A stretch of DNA of 64,000 nucleotides from Gigantopelta aegis. Lineage: Eukaryota > Mollusca > Gastropoda > Neomphalida > Peltospiridae. Below are positions 10,715 to 19,187 of this stretch, one piece after another. The stretch is from positions 9,297,109 to 9,361,108 of the forward strand of contig NC_054713.1 in assembly GCF_016097555.1 (NCBI RefSeq), in the 5' to 3' direction. The notes under the pieces are model-generated. The model saw only the letters and a list, made by a program, of their open reading frames with translations, searched no databases and was not told the DNA's origin. The position numbers and the translations under genes were made by a program. The stretch's first letter is position 1. The number at the start of each line of letters is the position of its first letter.

Positions 10715-10810
10715 GGTCAGGTCATAGGGCTTTACGTGCATATTCAGAGCAAGCTGTTGTAGCGCACGCCTGTCCTGGGCACAAGCGCCGGCCTCGGCTG
10801 GCTCCTCCGT
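10715..10810 (-). repeat. Dispersed repeat related to the 18643-18720 insertion
   Basis: The segment containing GCTGTTGTAGCGCACGCCTG and GTCCTGGGCA is the inverted counterpart of the sequence inserted at 18.64 kb. It extends beyond that fragment on the right. Confidence 0.7.
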
Positions 10811-10844
10811 CCAGGACACACTGTATTGTACTCGTCCATTTAAA

Positions 10845-11303
10845 GGTAGCACTAAACCAAATAACTTCCGGCTGGGTCAAAGTTCGAGGTGCACGGAACT
10901 TTTGATAGAGAAGTTAACACCACAAGTCCTGTGATTGGTTGTAAATGTGAGTGTGTTGGTTGTAACAAAAATTATTTTCATCTGGGCTAAAAATGTAAAC
11001 AATTTTAAATCATCTAGTACTACTGTGTCAAGAAGCCTTTTGCTTGGAACATTTATGGGGTACATATATATATATATAAAAAAACGTACTCAAATTTTGT
11101 GCGACACTAGGGGTGTTGTAAAAACATCTGGTTATACCGAAAATGAGCCATGGAAGGTACCATTTTATTCAGTTAATACTTTGAGGTAGGGGTTGTAGTA
11201 CTGATATTTATGAGTCATAGTTTGGTTGATATATTGCATATAGTGTTTTTAAACACAAATGTTAACATGGTCGCCTATGGAATTTTAATTGGTATAGTCC
11301 AAC
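10845..11303 (+). mobile_element. MITE family 'GTTGSACTAWACC', copy 1
   Basis: About 460 bp shared with 28583-29031 and partly with 16641-16900. The left end GGTAGCACTAAACCAA is an approximate inverted match of the right end (GGTATAGTCCAAC). It contains a short AT run not present in the other copies. Non-coding. Confidence 0.78.
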
Positions 11304-11339
11304 ATTTAGGGTTGCACAATATTTTTGGGCCTTTCTACA

Positions 11340-12745
11340 TGGTGAAAGTTGAGTGTGGTTGGTTCAATGTTCTTAGCGAGTTTTTCAGGAAGCATAATCA
11401 CAGTTGAGCCAGTATCTGTCTGGAAGGTGACCTCTTTGTCATTCACAATCATACGGCACTTCAGAACGTTTCCCATGGAACAAACAGTTATTGACCCAGT
11501 CTTCTACATGGTTTGCACTTGTTAATTTTTAAAAAAAAATTCGTAGTCTTTGACCCAGTCTTCTATGTCATTTTGAGTTTGTTGATCAGTCAAGCATTTT
11601 AACACGCTCATATAACATGAAGGTTTTGATCATGTCTGTCCCGGGTGATCCCGTCTCTGGATAGCAGGGGCCCGATCCGGGACAGAGAAGCAATGCACAG
11701 GTTTGCTGTCCTTGTCAGATTGATAGATTGGCATTATTCATGAACGAAAGTACATCGCCCATTACAACGTAGGCACGTCTTGCCATACGCTGGGCATTCT
11801 TCTTTTTCGAAATATATGTCTCATTTCACAGAACTTACATTCTTTGAACATACGCTGTTGTTCAGTTCCTGGTCGTGTACCTAGTTTGTACACAGTGTTA
11901 CTCTCATTATGGATTGCTTAATATATGTTTCATTCAACTGCCCAACAGCAAAAGCTTCAAATTGTTCTATTTGCTTTATTGTTCGACCATTCTCTTCCCC
12001 CTCTCGGGGCGAGACGTACCCCTGTAGAAAAGCGCTCGCTTGATGCGAGGTCGGTTTGGGATCGATCCCCGTCAGTGGGACCATTGGGCTATTCTCGCTC
12101 CAGCCAGTGCACCACGACTGGTGCATCAAAGGCTGTGGTATGTGCTATCCTGTCTGTGGGATGGTGCATATAAAAGACCCCTTGCTGCTAATTGAAAAAA
12201 GTAGCCTATGAAGTGGCAACAGCGGGTTTCCTCTCTCAATATCTGTGTGGTCCTTAACCGTATGTCCGACGCCATATAACCGTAAATACAATGTGTTGAG
12301 TGCGTCGTTAAATAAAACATTTCCTTCCTTCCTTCTTGGTTCCTTTGGTAAAATACGTAACGTTCATAAGTTTCATTCAATTGTCCAACAGCAAAAGCTT
12401 CAAATTATTCTAATATTTGCTTTATTGTTCGACCATTCTCTTTCCCTCATTCTGAAAACCATTGTACACTTTCAACGCTTCATCAGACAAACAGTGAAGA
12501 AACAGTGCAACTTGGTACTGATTGGGTCGTTTATGGAGTTCTGGTAGAACTGTGTAAGTTTCCCATCGTTGTTTGAAACATTTCCAATTTTCAGACGCAT
12601 TCGGTCCGAATGTCAAAAAATGGAGGGGGGTGGGGGTGGGGTGGGGGGGGGGTGTTATACCGGGAACTGGGGGCATATTCGTTTCAGTTTCAGAATCGGA
12701 AGGGATGTCAAACTGAAATTGTCGAACGTTTTTAACGAAGAACAA
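11340..12745 (-). pseudogene. Ty3/gypsy-type LTR retrotransposon remnant (gag to protease)
   Basis: On the minus strand, in order: a gag-like block near 12430-12620 (FGPNASENWKCFKQRWE; VALFLHCLSDEALKVYNGF); its continuation NETYERYVFYQRNQ near 12335-12380; a CCHC-like region near 11770-11850 (FKECKFCEMRHIF then a frameshift); and an aspartic-protease motif FQTDTGSTVIMLP near 11400-11440. Stops, frameshifts, a SINE (12001-12334) and a duplicated 75-bp gag segment (11928-11999 and 12372-12448) show it is inactive. I see no LTRs, reverse transcriptase or integrase. The left edge abuts the MITE ending at 11303. Confidence 0.7.
12001..12334 (+). mobile_element. SINE, head A / tail T2
   Basis: Full-length copy opposite in orientation to the gypsy remnant that contains it. 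Box A-like CCCTGTAGAAAAGCGCTCG and box B-like GGATCGATCCC are visible, and the tail ends in (TTCC)n. No clean target duplication is evident because the flanks carry the duplicated gag segment. Confidence 0.9.
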
Positions 12746-13442
12746 TTTTCAAAATAGCTAGCAGACTAGAAACATCAACACCACCACCAGTTTCATGTTA
12801 TATACAGTCAACCGCCGCTGCCACCGTGTTAAGAGTTATTAGTCTCAACTAACAAAACAACACGATCATAGGTCTCACTACACAGATCACTTCCGGGTGA
12901 GAGTTCAGTCCACTATAGTTCCTAATTGTGACACATGTTATGGTTCACATATTCACTTCTAGGAAATGGTGAAGAATAAAACAACATGTATGTTTAATGG
13001 TAAGCCTTCTGGTTGTGTTTTACCCATGTCATTTTGTAATATTGTGCATCGACCTTTTGGGACATGGGTGTACAGCGCAAGAGACAGCCGGAGTGAATCG
13101 GTTAATGAACCACCTGTTCGGACCGGTACTACAGCCAGATGCGGTCATATAGCAAACAACTGAGACGGAAATGTTGTCAATTTTGGAGTGAAAATAAATG
13201 CTTATATAATGTATGTTCGCAATGATGTATGCTGTTAGTGCCAATGAGAACCCGTTCTATTGGAAATCTTCGTTTGAAGTTGGGAAATTTAACATGGGTT
13301 TCAATGGCAGATGACATCTGTGTTGTGAGACCATACATAGCACGTTATCAGATCGCCATCTTTTATACCATAAAACCTCTGACGAATTACACTAAAGGTT
13401 CAGATAATACTAAAAACAACACGTAACAAAAATGGCCATATG
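12746..13442. other. Sequence 5' of the gypsy remnant; no gene assigned
   Basis: Lies where the retroelement leader/LTR would be on the minus strand, but I find no PBS or LTR ends. 12966-13163 (+) is an open frame containing RPFGTWVYSARDSRSES. It is protein-like, but no family is recognised and no splice context supports it. Confidence 0.35.
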
Positions 13443-13769
13443 TTTGACATTCAATAGCCGATGATTAATAAATCAATGTGCTCTATTGGTGTCGTTACCC
13501 ATTGGACCATTGGACCATTGGGCTATTTCTCGTTCCAGCCAGTGCACCACGACTGGCATATCAAAGGCCGTGGTATGTACTACCCTGTCTGTGGGATGGT
13601 GCATATAAAAGATCCCTTGCTGCTAATCGAAAAGAGTAGCCCATGTAGTGACGACAGCGGGTTTCCTCTTAAAATCTGTGTGGTCCTTAACCATATTATG
13701 TCTGACGCCATATAACCGTAAATAAAAATGTGTTGAGTGCGTCGTTAAATAAAACATTTCTTTCTTTTA
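13443..13769 (+). mobile_element. Two SINE pieces in tandem (T1 tail scrap, then T2 copy)
   Basis: 13443-13497 is the last 55 bp of a T1 tail. It joins directly to a SINE lacking the first part of head A (starts at CCATTGGGCTATTTCTC) that runs through a full T2 tail to 13769. Confidence 0.85.
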
Positions 13770-13806
13770 TGGCTACAGTGCGTTCTTGTAAGGCGGTCTT
13801 TGCCTC

Positions 13807-13930
13807 TTGTACTGACTACCAGAAAAAACCTGTGGTATGTGATGTCCTGCCTGTGGGATAGTGCATATAAAAAGATATCTTGCTACTAATAAAAAACATG
13901 TAGTGGATTTCCTCCCTAGGACCATACAAC
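13807..13930 (+). mobile_element. SINE body fragment
   Basis: Diverged body (CTGTGGTATGTGATGTCCTG; TGCATATAAAAAGATATCTTG) without head or complete tail. Confidence 0.65.
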
Positions 13931-14187
13931 ATTTTGGTGGATTGTATCGGGCCCTAATCTATAATTGAAAAAGTGGGAGAAGTGACTTCTCCCTTCCCAG
14001 AAGAAAGCGGAGAAGTTTGATAAAAATTTGCTAAGTGAACATTTATCGGTACATTTTGTAATGTTTCGCCAATTTCCGCGTTCAGTCGGAAACATTCTGA
14101 ATTTTACACTCGGTTCTAATTGTACTATTTCCATATAAAACACTACTTCCGGTAATAAAATTTAATCAGTGTAATCATTTTGGAGGT

Positions 14188-14345
14188 TGAGTCCTCACTT
14201 GAGGTGCTTGCATCGCAGGATCGAACCACCTCAGTAGATTCATTCAAATGATTAGATTTTTGTCTCGTTCCAAACAGTGCACCACAACTGGTCAAATGTC
14301 GTGGAAAGTGCAAATAAAAGATCGCTTGCTGCATTAAAAAAAAGG
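14188..14345 (+). mobile_element. SINE with head E
   Basis: A different head (TTGAGTCCTCACTTGAGGTGC, box B-like GGATCGAACC) is joined to the common body at TCTCGTTCCAAACAGTGCACC. The same head is present at 48.07 kb. The tail is truncated. Confidence 0.75.
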
Positions 14346-14353
14346 TAGCGGAT

Positions 14354-14462
14354 GAAGGAAGGAAGACAATGTTTTATGTAACGACGCACTCAACACATTT
14401 TATTTACGGTTATATGGCGTCGGACATATGGTTAAGGACCACACAGATATTGAGAGAAGAAC
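14354..14462 (-). mobile_element. SINE T2 tail fragment
   Basis: Minus-strand T2 tail from its (GGAA)n end to GATATTGAGAGA. It faces the plus-strand tail at 14532-14696, making an inverted pair. Confidence 0.85.
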
Positions 14463-14531
14463 TGAATGCTAAGTGTAGGATAGATATCCTATATTTTAAA
14501 AGACAAATACTCTTTTCCTTTGCATCATAAT

Positions 14532-14696
14532 GGTGCATATAAAAAGATCCCTTGCTGCTAACCGAAAAGAGTAGCCCATGAAGTGGCGACAGCGGGTTTT
14601 CTTCCTCAATATCTGTGTGGTCCTTAACCATATGTCTGACGCCATATAACCGTAAATAAAATGTGTTGAGTGCACCGTTGAATAAAACATTTCCTT
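14532..14696 (+). mobile_element. 5'-truncated SINE, tail T2, 15-bp TSD
   Basis: Begins inside the body at GGTGCATATAAAAAGATCCC and ends in the T2 tail. CCTTTGCATCATAAT occurs at both 14517-14531 and 14697-14711, a clean target duplication. Confidence 0.9.
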
Positions 14697-14939
14697 CCTT
14701 TGCATCATAATTTATTTGCAGATCATTATTGCTTACAGAATTATTCATTCCGCTCTGCAATCTAATTTGCTAAATTCTAAAAAGATTTCGTTTTCTACGA
14801 TATTTTTAAACAAAAGTACTAGCTTTATTGTTTTAAATATAAACATAATATTAAATGTTAAAGTTCGAATCGTCTCGAAGCGTATTTCCGATTTTTCTCG
14901 ACCCATTCTTCCGGAAACGTCCGATGACCTCCGAGCGGC

Positions 14940-15180
14940 TCCACGTGATGATGATGATGGTAACTAGTTTAACGTGCCCATATACCACTAGGGTTTCGAA
15001 CACGCCCATCCCGAGTCCGACCTCCGATAAGATCGGTGGCCCCAATGGGGTAACTCGAGAGTACATGGCGAGATGTCTGTCCTCATCGCAAGTTAGCTTG
15101 GAAGTCGTTCCATGTGAGGTGCGCTCTTGGCACATCGGAATCCGACTTTACTTGCCGTATACTCGGGTGACTGGGGCATC
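14940..15180. repeat. Dispersed repeat with CTAGTTTAACGTGC motif
   Basis: The start of this GC-richer block (TTTAACGTGCCCATATACCA near 14967) recurs inverted at 16388-16428. The plus-strand open frame across it looks like repeat-derived sequence. No protein family recognised. Confidence 0.45.
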
Positions 15181-15191
15181 CTGGAAAAAGA

Positions 15192-15404
15192 AAAAGTTTG
15201 TTTTGTTTAACAACACCACTGGAGCACATCAGCGCATCTATGGAAGGGTACTATTAGTATGTTGGTTTTTCACAAAATTAAAGTTTGTTTTGTTTAACGA
15301 TACCACTAGAGCACATTGATTTATTAACCATCGGCTATGGGATATCATATATTTGGTAATTTTGACATATAGTCTTAGTAGCAAGGGATCGTTTATGCGC
15401 ACCA
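15192..15404 (-). mobile_element. Two SINE T1 tail fragments
   Basis: 15192-15238 and 15279-15404 both begin with the complement of the T1 end (AAGTTTGTTTTGTTTAACRA). Neither reaches the head. Confidence 0.8.
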
Positions 15405-15913
15405 TCCCTCCCTTAAATATATCCAAGTGAGGTTTTTTTCTGTCTATCGTGTTCACTTGATAAAAAAACAATCTACAAGTTGTACTCTCCCATGGATGCG
15501 CTGATTTCAAAGAGGACAAAAGTGAATTTCAACGACAAAGTTCAGCTACCCCTTATATACTATATGGACTAACTAGGCCCCTAGGAAGCATATCTGAAGT
15601 GGAGGGAGGGAATTAGGGTGTAGTGGGGATGGGGGGGGGGGGGAGCGGGCGCACAGGCCAGAGTTTTATCTTTATTTATATAGAGTATAACAAAAAACCA
15701 ACAAACCCCCTCAACTCCCCCCCCCCCCCCCAAAAAAAAAAAAAAAAAAAACCCAAACCCACCCGTACATTTTTGTTCTCAAGTGGAGGGGGCAGAGGCC
15801 CCACACCCATCTAAATTTCTTACAGGCCTGACAACTCTTATCACACGCTATATCAGACAGTTTGAAAACAAAGCAAACCCTACCCCTCTCCCCAAAATTA
15901 AAATATATTTTAC
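15405..15913. other. No gene; poly(G), poly(C) and poly(A) tracts
   Basis: Contains G and C homopolymers near 15630-15642 and 15719-15731, and an A run at 15733-15750. No coding or mobile-element signature beyond the tracts. Confidence 0.5.
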
Positions 15914-16068
15914 CTGTTAGAAACTCTAAATGTGTACCCGAAATAGCCCCTGACGCTGTCCAGGTGCGACCCCCCTTTCAAGATGATCCGGTTCTCCTGG
16001 GTGGACCCCCAGCTGTTCATAGCGGGAGGATGTCCACTCCCATACGTTCCCTATCATGTCGTACTTAC
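15914..16068 (-). pseudogene. Exon of a SUMF2-like (FGE-sulfatase domain) gene, frameshifted
   Basis: On the minus strand a 155-nt exon lies between CACTGTAG (3' splice site) and CAG|GTAAAA (5' splice site). Its first frame reads GKYDMIGNVWEWTSS, a signature of the formylglycine-generating-enzyme (FGE) fold. The next frame (+1) carries ENRIILKGGSHLDSVRGYF then RVSNR. At the GGS block, SUMF1/FGE has two catalytic cysteines. Here those positions are Asp and Tyr, as expected for the non-catalytic SUMF2-type paralogue acting in the ER. The frame change between TSSR and NSW implies one extra base, so this is either a pseudogene or a sequence error. No other exon of the gene was found in the window. 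Confidence 0.68.
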
Positions 16069-16640
16069 CTACAGTGACATGAGGTATACTGAGAAACAAA
16101 CAGACATGCACATAATAATTTTGTTTTTCTTAAATTAGTTTTTCAGTGTTCGAGAAAGTCGAGAAAGTCACTAGCCCTCACAGAAACTTTGGCTAGTGTC
16201 CTATATATTATTGTAATGCAGTTGATAATTATCAAACATTCTATGTTCCCTATCATGTCGTAGAGTGACAAGAGGTATACCGAGAAACAAAAAGACACAC
16301 ACATATTAATTTAGTTTTTTCTTAATTTCGAGAAATGTTTGAGAAAGTCACCAGCACTTACAAACGCTTTGGCTAGTTCCCTATGCGTGTTCAAAACCCT
16401 AGTGGTATATGAGCACGTTAAACTAGTTACCTACCTACCTAGTTCCCTAGGTATTATAGTAATATAGTTGATAATTTCCACTAGCCCAGACCAAATATTC
16501 ACTAGCCTGGACCGAAAATTCACTAACCAGGACCGAGAGCTAGTGGATTGATCGAATGATCTTTGAATCCTGCTAGTTTTTATTTTATTTTTTTATTATT
16601 TTTTTTATACTAAAATGTTCAATGCCTGGTGAACATTATA
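16069..16640. repeat. Partial duplication of the exon border, with TAG-rich repeats
   Basis: Sequence flanking the SUMF-like exon (CCTATCATGTCGTA... GAGAAACAAA... GAGAAAGTCAC) is repeated at about 16242-16390, without the splice-site bases. 16490-16550 holds short CACTAGCC repeats. Confidence 0.6.
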
Positions 16641-16900
16641 GGTAGTACTAAGCCAACTAACGTCCTGCTGGGTCAAATCACTCAACTTATGAGAGAGCAG
16701 TTAATACTACAAGTTCTGTGATGGGTAATAAATGTGAGTGTATTGGTTGTAAACAAAATTAGTTTCATCTGGGCAAAAACTGTATGCAATTTTATTTCAT
16801 CTAGTACCACTATGTCAAGTAGTCTTGTGCTGGAATATGTATGGGGTACCTTTAAAAAAAAAGTACTCAAATTCTTTGCGGAACTAGGTTAATCATATAT
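16641..16900 (+). mobile_element. MITE family 'GTTGSACTAWACC', copy 2 (partial)
   Basis: Diverged left half of the element at 10845 and 28583 (GTGAGTGTATTGGTTGTAAA; CATCTGGGCAAAAACTG). Breaks off near 16900. Confidence 0.72.
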
Positions 16901-17165
16901 ATCTGTATATCTGTAATGAATTTTACCACGTGTTTAAAAAAAATCCGTAATCTGAGAGATACCTTTATGATGTCAATTTGAGTTATAGAAAAGCTTTTTA
17001 TCCATATAAACACTAGAGTAATAAAATATCGATTCTGTCAAAAATTCATCGAAAGTTGATGGCATATTCAGATTATTTTTACCCAAGGTAAAAAACCCAA
17101 ACGAACCAAAAAAACAAAAAACAAAAACAAACCAACAACAAATATTCACACTATTTTACCTTAGT

Positions 17166-17350
17166 TTTTTTCTCGTCCCAGCTAGTGCTCCACGACTGGT
17201 ATGTTAAAGGTTGTGATATGTGCTATCCTATCTGTGGGATAATGCATATAAAAGATACTTTGCTACTAATAGCAGTAAGGTAGCGAGTTTCCTCTCTAAA
17301 ACTACAACAGACGATGATTAATAAATTGATGTGCTCTAGTGATGGGCATT
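17166..17350 (+). mobile_element. SINE, tail T1, head missing
   Basis: Starts in the body at TTCTCGTCCCAGCTAGTGC and ends at TGATGTGCTCTAGTG, then A-rich ATA repeats. Confidence 0.8.
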
Positions 17351-17486
17351 AAAAATAATAATAATAATAAAAATTAAAAACACAATTTTATTTTTACCTA
17401 TTGACGAAACATTTTGAAAAACCTCCACAAAACATTTCTTTATTTCATATTTCATTTTATTTTAATTGAGACATATTTCCTATATA

Positions 17487-17850
17487 CCGGCCTTGGTGGC
17501 GGCGTGGCTAGGCCATCGGTCTACAGGCTGGTACGTACTGGGTTCAGATCCCAGTCGAGGCATGGGATTTTTAATCCAGATACCGACTGAGGCTCAATGG
17601 GTAGGTGTAAACCACTTGCACCGACCAGTGATCCATAACTGGTTCAACAAAGGCCATGGTTTGTGCTATCAGGCTTGTGGGAAGCGCAAATAAAAGATCC
17701 CTTGCTGCCTGTCGTAAAAGAGTAGCGTATGTGGCGACAGCGGGTTTCCTCTAAAAACCAGTGTCAGAATGACCATATGTTTGACGTCCAATAGCTGATA
17801 AAAAATCAATGTGCTCTAGTGGCGTCGTTAAATGAAACAAACTTTACTTT
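17487..17850 (+). mobile_element. SINE, head B / tail T1
   Basis: Complete head B (GTGGCTAGGCCATCGG; GGTTCAGATCCC) with a small deletion in the body. The tail is T1-type, unlike the head B/T2 copy at 2.9 kb. Confidence 0.9.
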
Positions 17851-18085
17851 TATTTCCTATATCGAGTTATACGAATCTGCGACATAACAATATCAATAAC
17901 TGTTGACATCTAGCAGGTGTGGTTGCTATGCCAATACATCTAGAGTCCATGGAAACCAGACTTAGACACATAACAATCTTCGGTAAGTAGGATACGGGTC
18001 ATTTCAAGTAACCGGAAGGCATTCTTTGAAGGTACCTCCAATGTTTGAATATATAGTGTCACAGTGCTAAACTTCAACTTTATAA

Positions 18086-18352
18086 CACCCCAGCGTGTGC
18101 TGTAACCTCATCGTGGTGTAGGGGTGTAACATTCTCTTTGAGAATGGCCAATACATAGCACAAAATTGAAATTTTGAGTAAAAGTCAGTATATATCTGTG
18201 ATATTTGTATTTTTGCACAGTTCTTTACACTTTTTATTTAAATCTTGAATTTTTATATTGATGTTGATCATCACTTTATTTGTTTGCACTACCATTTGGC
18301 ACCCAATACCCGATGTATATTTTGTGCTGGGGTGTCGTTAAACATTCATTCA
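18086..18352 (+). mobile_element. SINE-like element with (ATTC)n tail, 13-bp TSD
   Basis: 267-bp element with a tRNA-like GTGGTGTAGGGGTGTAAC near its 5' end and a tail GTCGTTAAACATTCATTC. TTCAACTTTATAA at 18073-18085 and 18353-18365 is its target duplication. It is the same family as 5996-6291, with degraded relatives at 23735-23790 and 29744-29925. Confidence 0.85.
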
Positions 18353-18549
18353 TTCAACTTTATAATAATACGGATTATATCTTTATTTTTACATGTGCAT
18401 TAATTAGAATTAGTGAATTGCCAACCTGACGTCTGCCATGGTATCCACTTAGTGACATGCCATTCAAACCAATTAGTGTCAAACACTAATTAAATATGTA
18501 ACGAGCAATATAATACAATGCAATTTAATTGTTGCCACGGATATTGCAG

Positions 18550-18818
18550 GCGTCTGAACGAGTACACCGTGACAACTGTATATTACATAGATACGTGTTT
18601 AGTATGCGTCTTATAAATAAGGATAATTTACCCATGAAAGACGTCCTGGATGCCCAGGACAGGCGTGCGCTACAACAGCTTGTTCTGAATGTCCACGTAA
18701 AACCCTATGACCTGACCTGACCATGAAAGACAGACTCGGGGAGAACAGATACTGTTCACACACCTTGAAGTTCTCAAAGCACAAACTCTACTGGAAGATC
18801 CGAGAGACAATTTTGTAA
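18550..18818 (+). pseudogene. Terminal coding exon split by a short insertion; unknown protein
   Basis: After a 3' splice site (GCCACGGATATTGCAG), codons run from 18550 to 18642. The same frame resumes at 18732 and ends with TAA at 18816-18818. Between them is an inserted segment with an 11-bp target duplication. Without the insertion this is a 60-codon block: VHRDNCILHRYVFSMRLIN in the first half, GENRYCSHTLKFSKHKLYW then KIRETIL in the second. Composition is protein-like, but I do not recognise the family. With the insertion, the frame ends early at YDLT. No upstream exon was identified. Confidence 0.5.
18643..18731 (+). mobile_element. Short insertion (78 bp plus TSD) of a dispersed repeat
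   Basis: CCATGAAAGAC occurs at 18632-18642 and 18721-18731. The 78 bp between begins GTCCTGGATGCCCAGGAC and matches, inverted, the repeat at 10715-10810. Confidence 0.78.
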
Positions 18819-19149
18819 CATAATCAATGTCAACTCTATCGGGAGACCTGTGTGTTATTCACCCAAGAGCTCTGACTTGTATATTATCTGTATCACCATG
18901 TTGTTAACTTGTTAATCACGTTTCATGTTGGAAAGTAAATACAAGAAACTACAAAACCAACTTGAGATTTCTCTTCCTTCATTTACATTCCGGTAAAACA
19001 AAAACTAAGAAAAAACTACTCTGTTATAATAGTTTAACCTATATCGAGGGTGGGGGTGGGGGTGGGGAATGAGGGATATTACATATGATGTGTGTACATG
19101 GAGTGGGGGTGAGGGGGTTCGTTTACAGTGTAAATACGCCACTGTGACA
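18819..19149. other. Possible 3' UTR of the split exon, then simple sequence
   Basis: Unique AT-rich sequence, then GTGGGG repeats near 19050. I see no canonical AATAAA within 200 bp of the stop. Confidence 0.3.
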
Positions 19150-19187
19150 GAGTTATAAAATGAGGAAGGAAGGAAATGTTTTATTTA

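Noticed and set aside
15919..16111. Reading TAG|GTAAGTACG at 16062-16070 as a 5' splice site
   Set aside because: The GTAAGTAC bases encode GKY of a clear FGE-domain motif, so the junction is better read as a 3' splice site.
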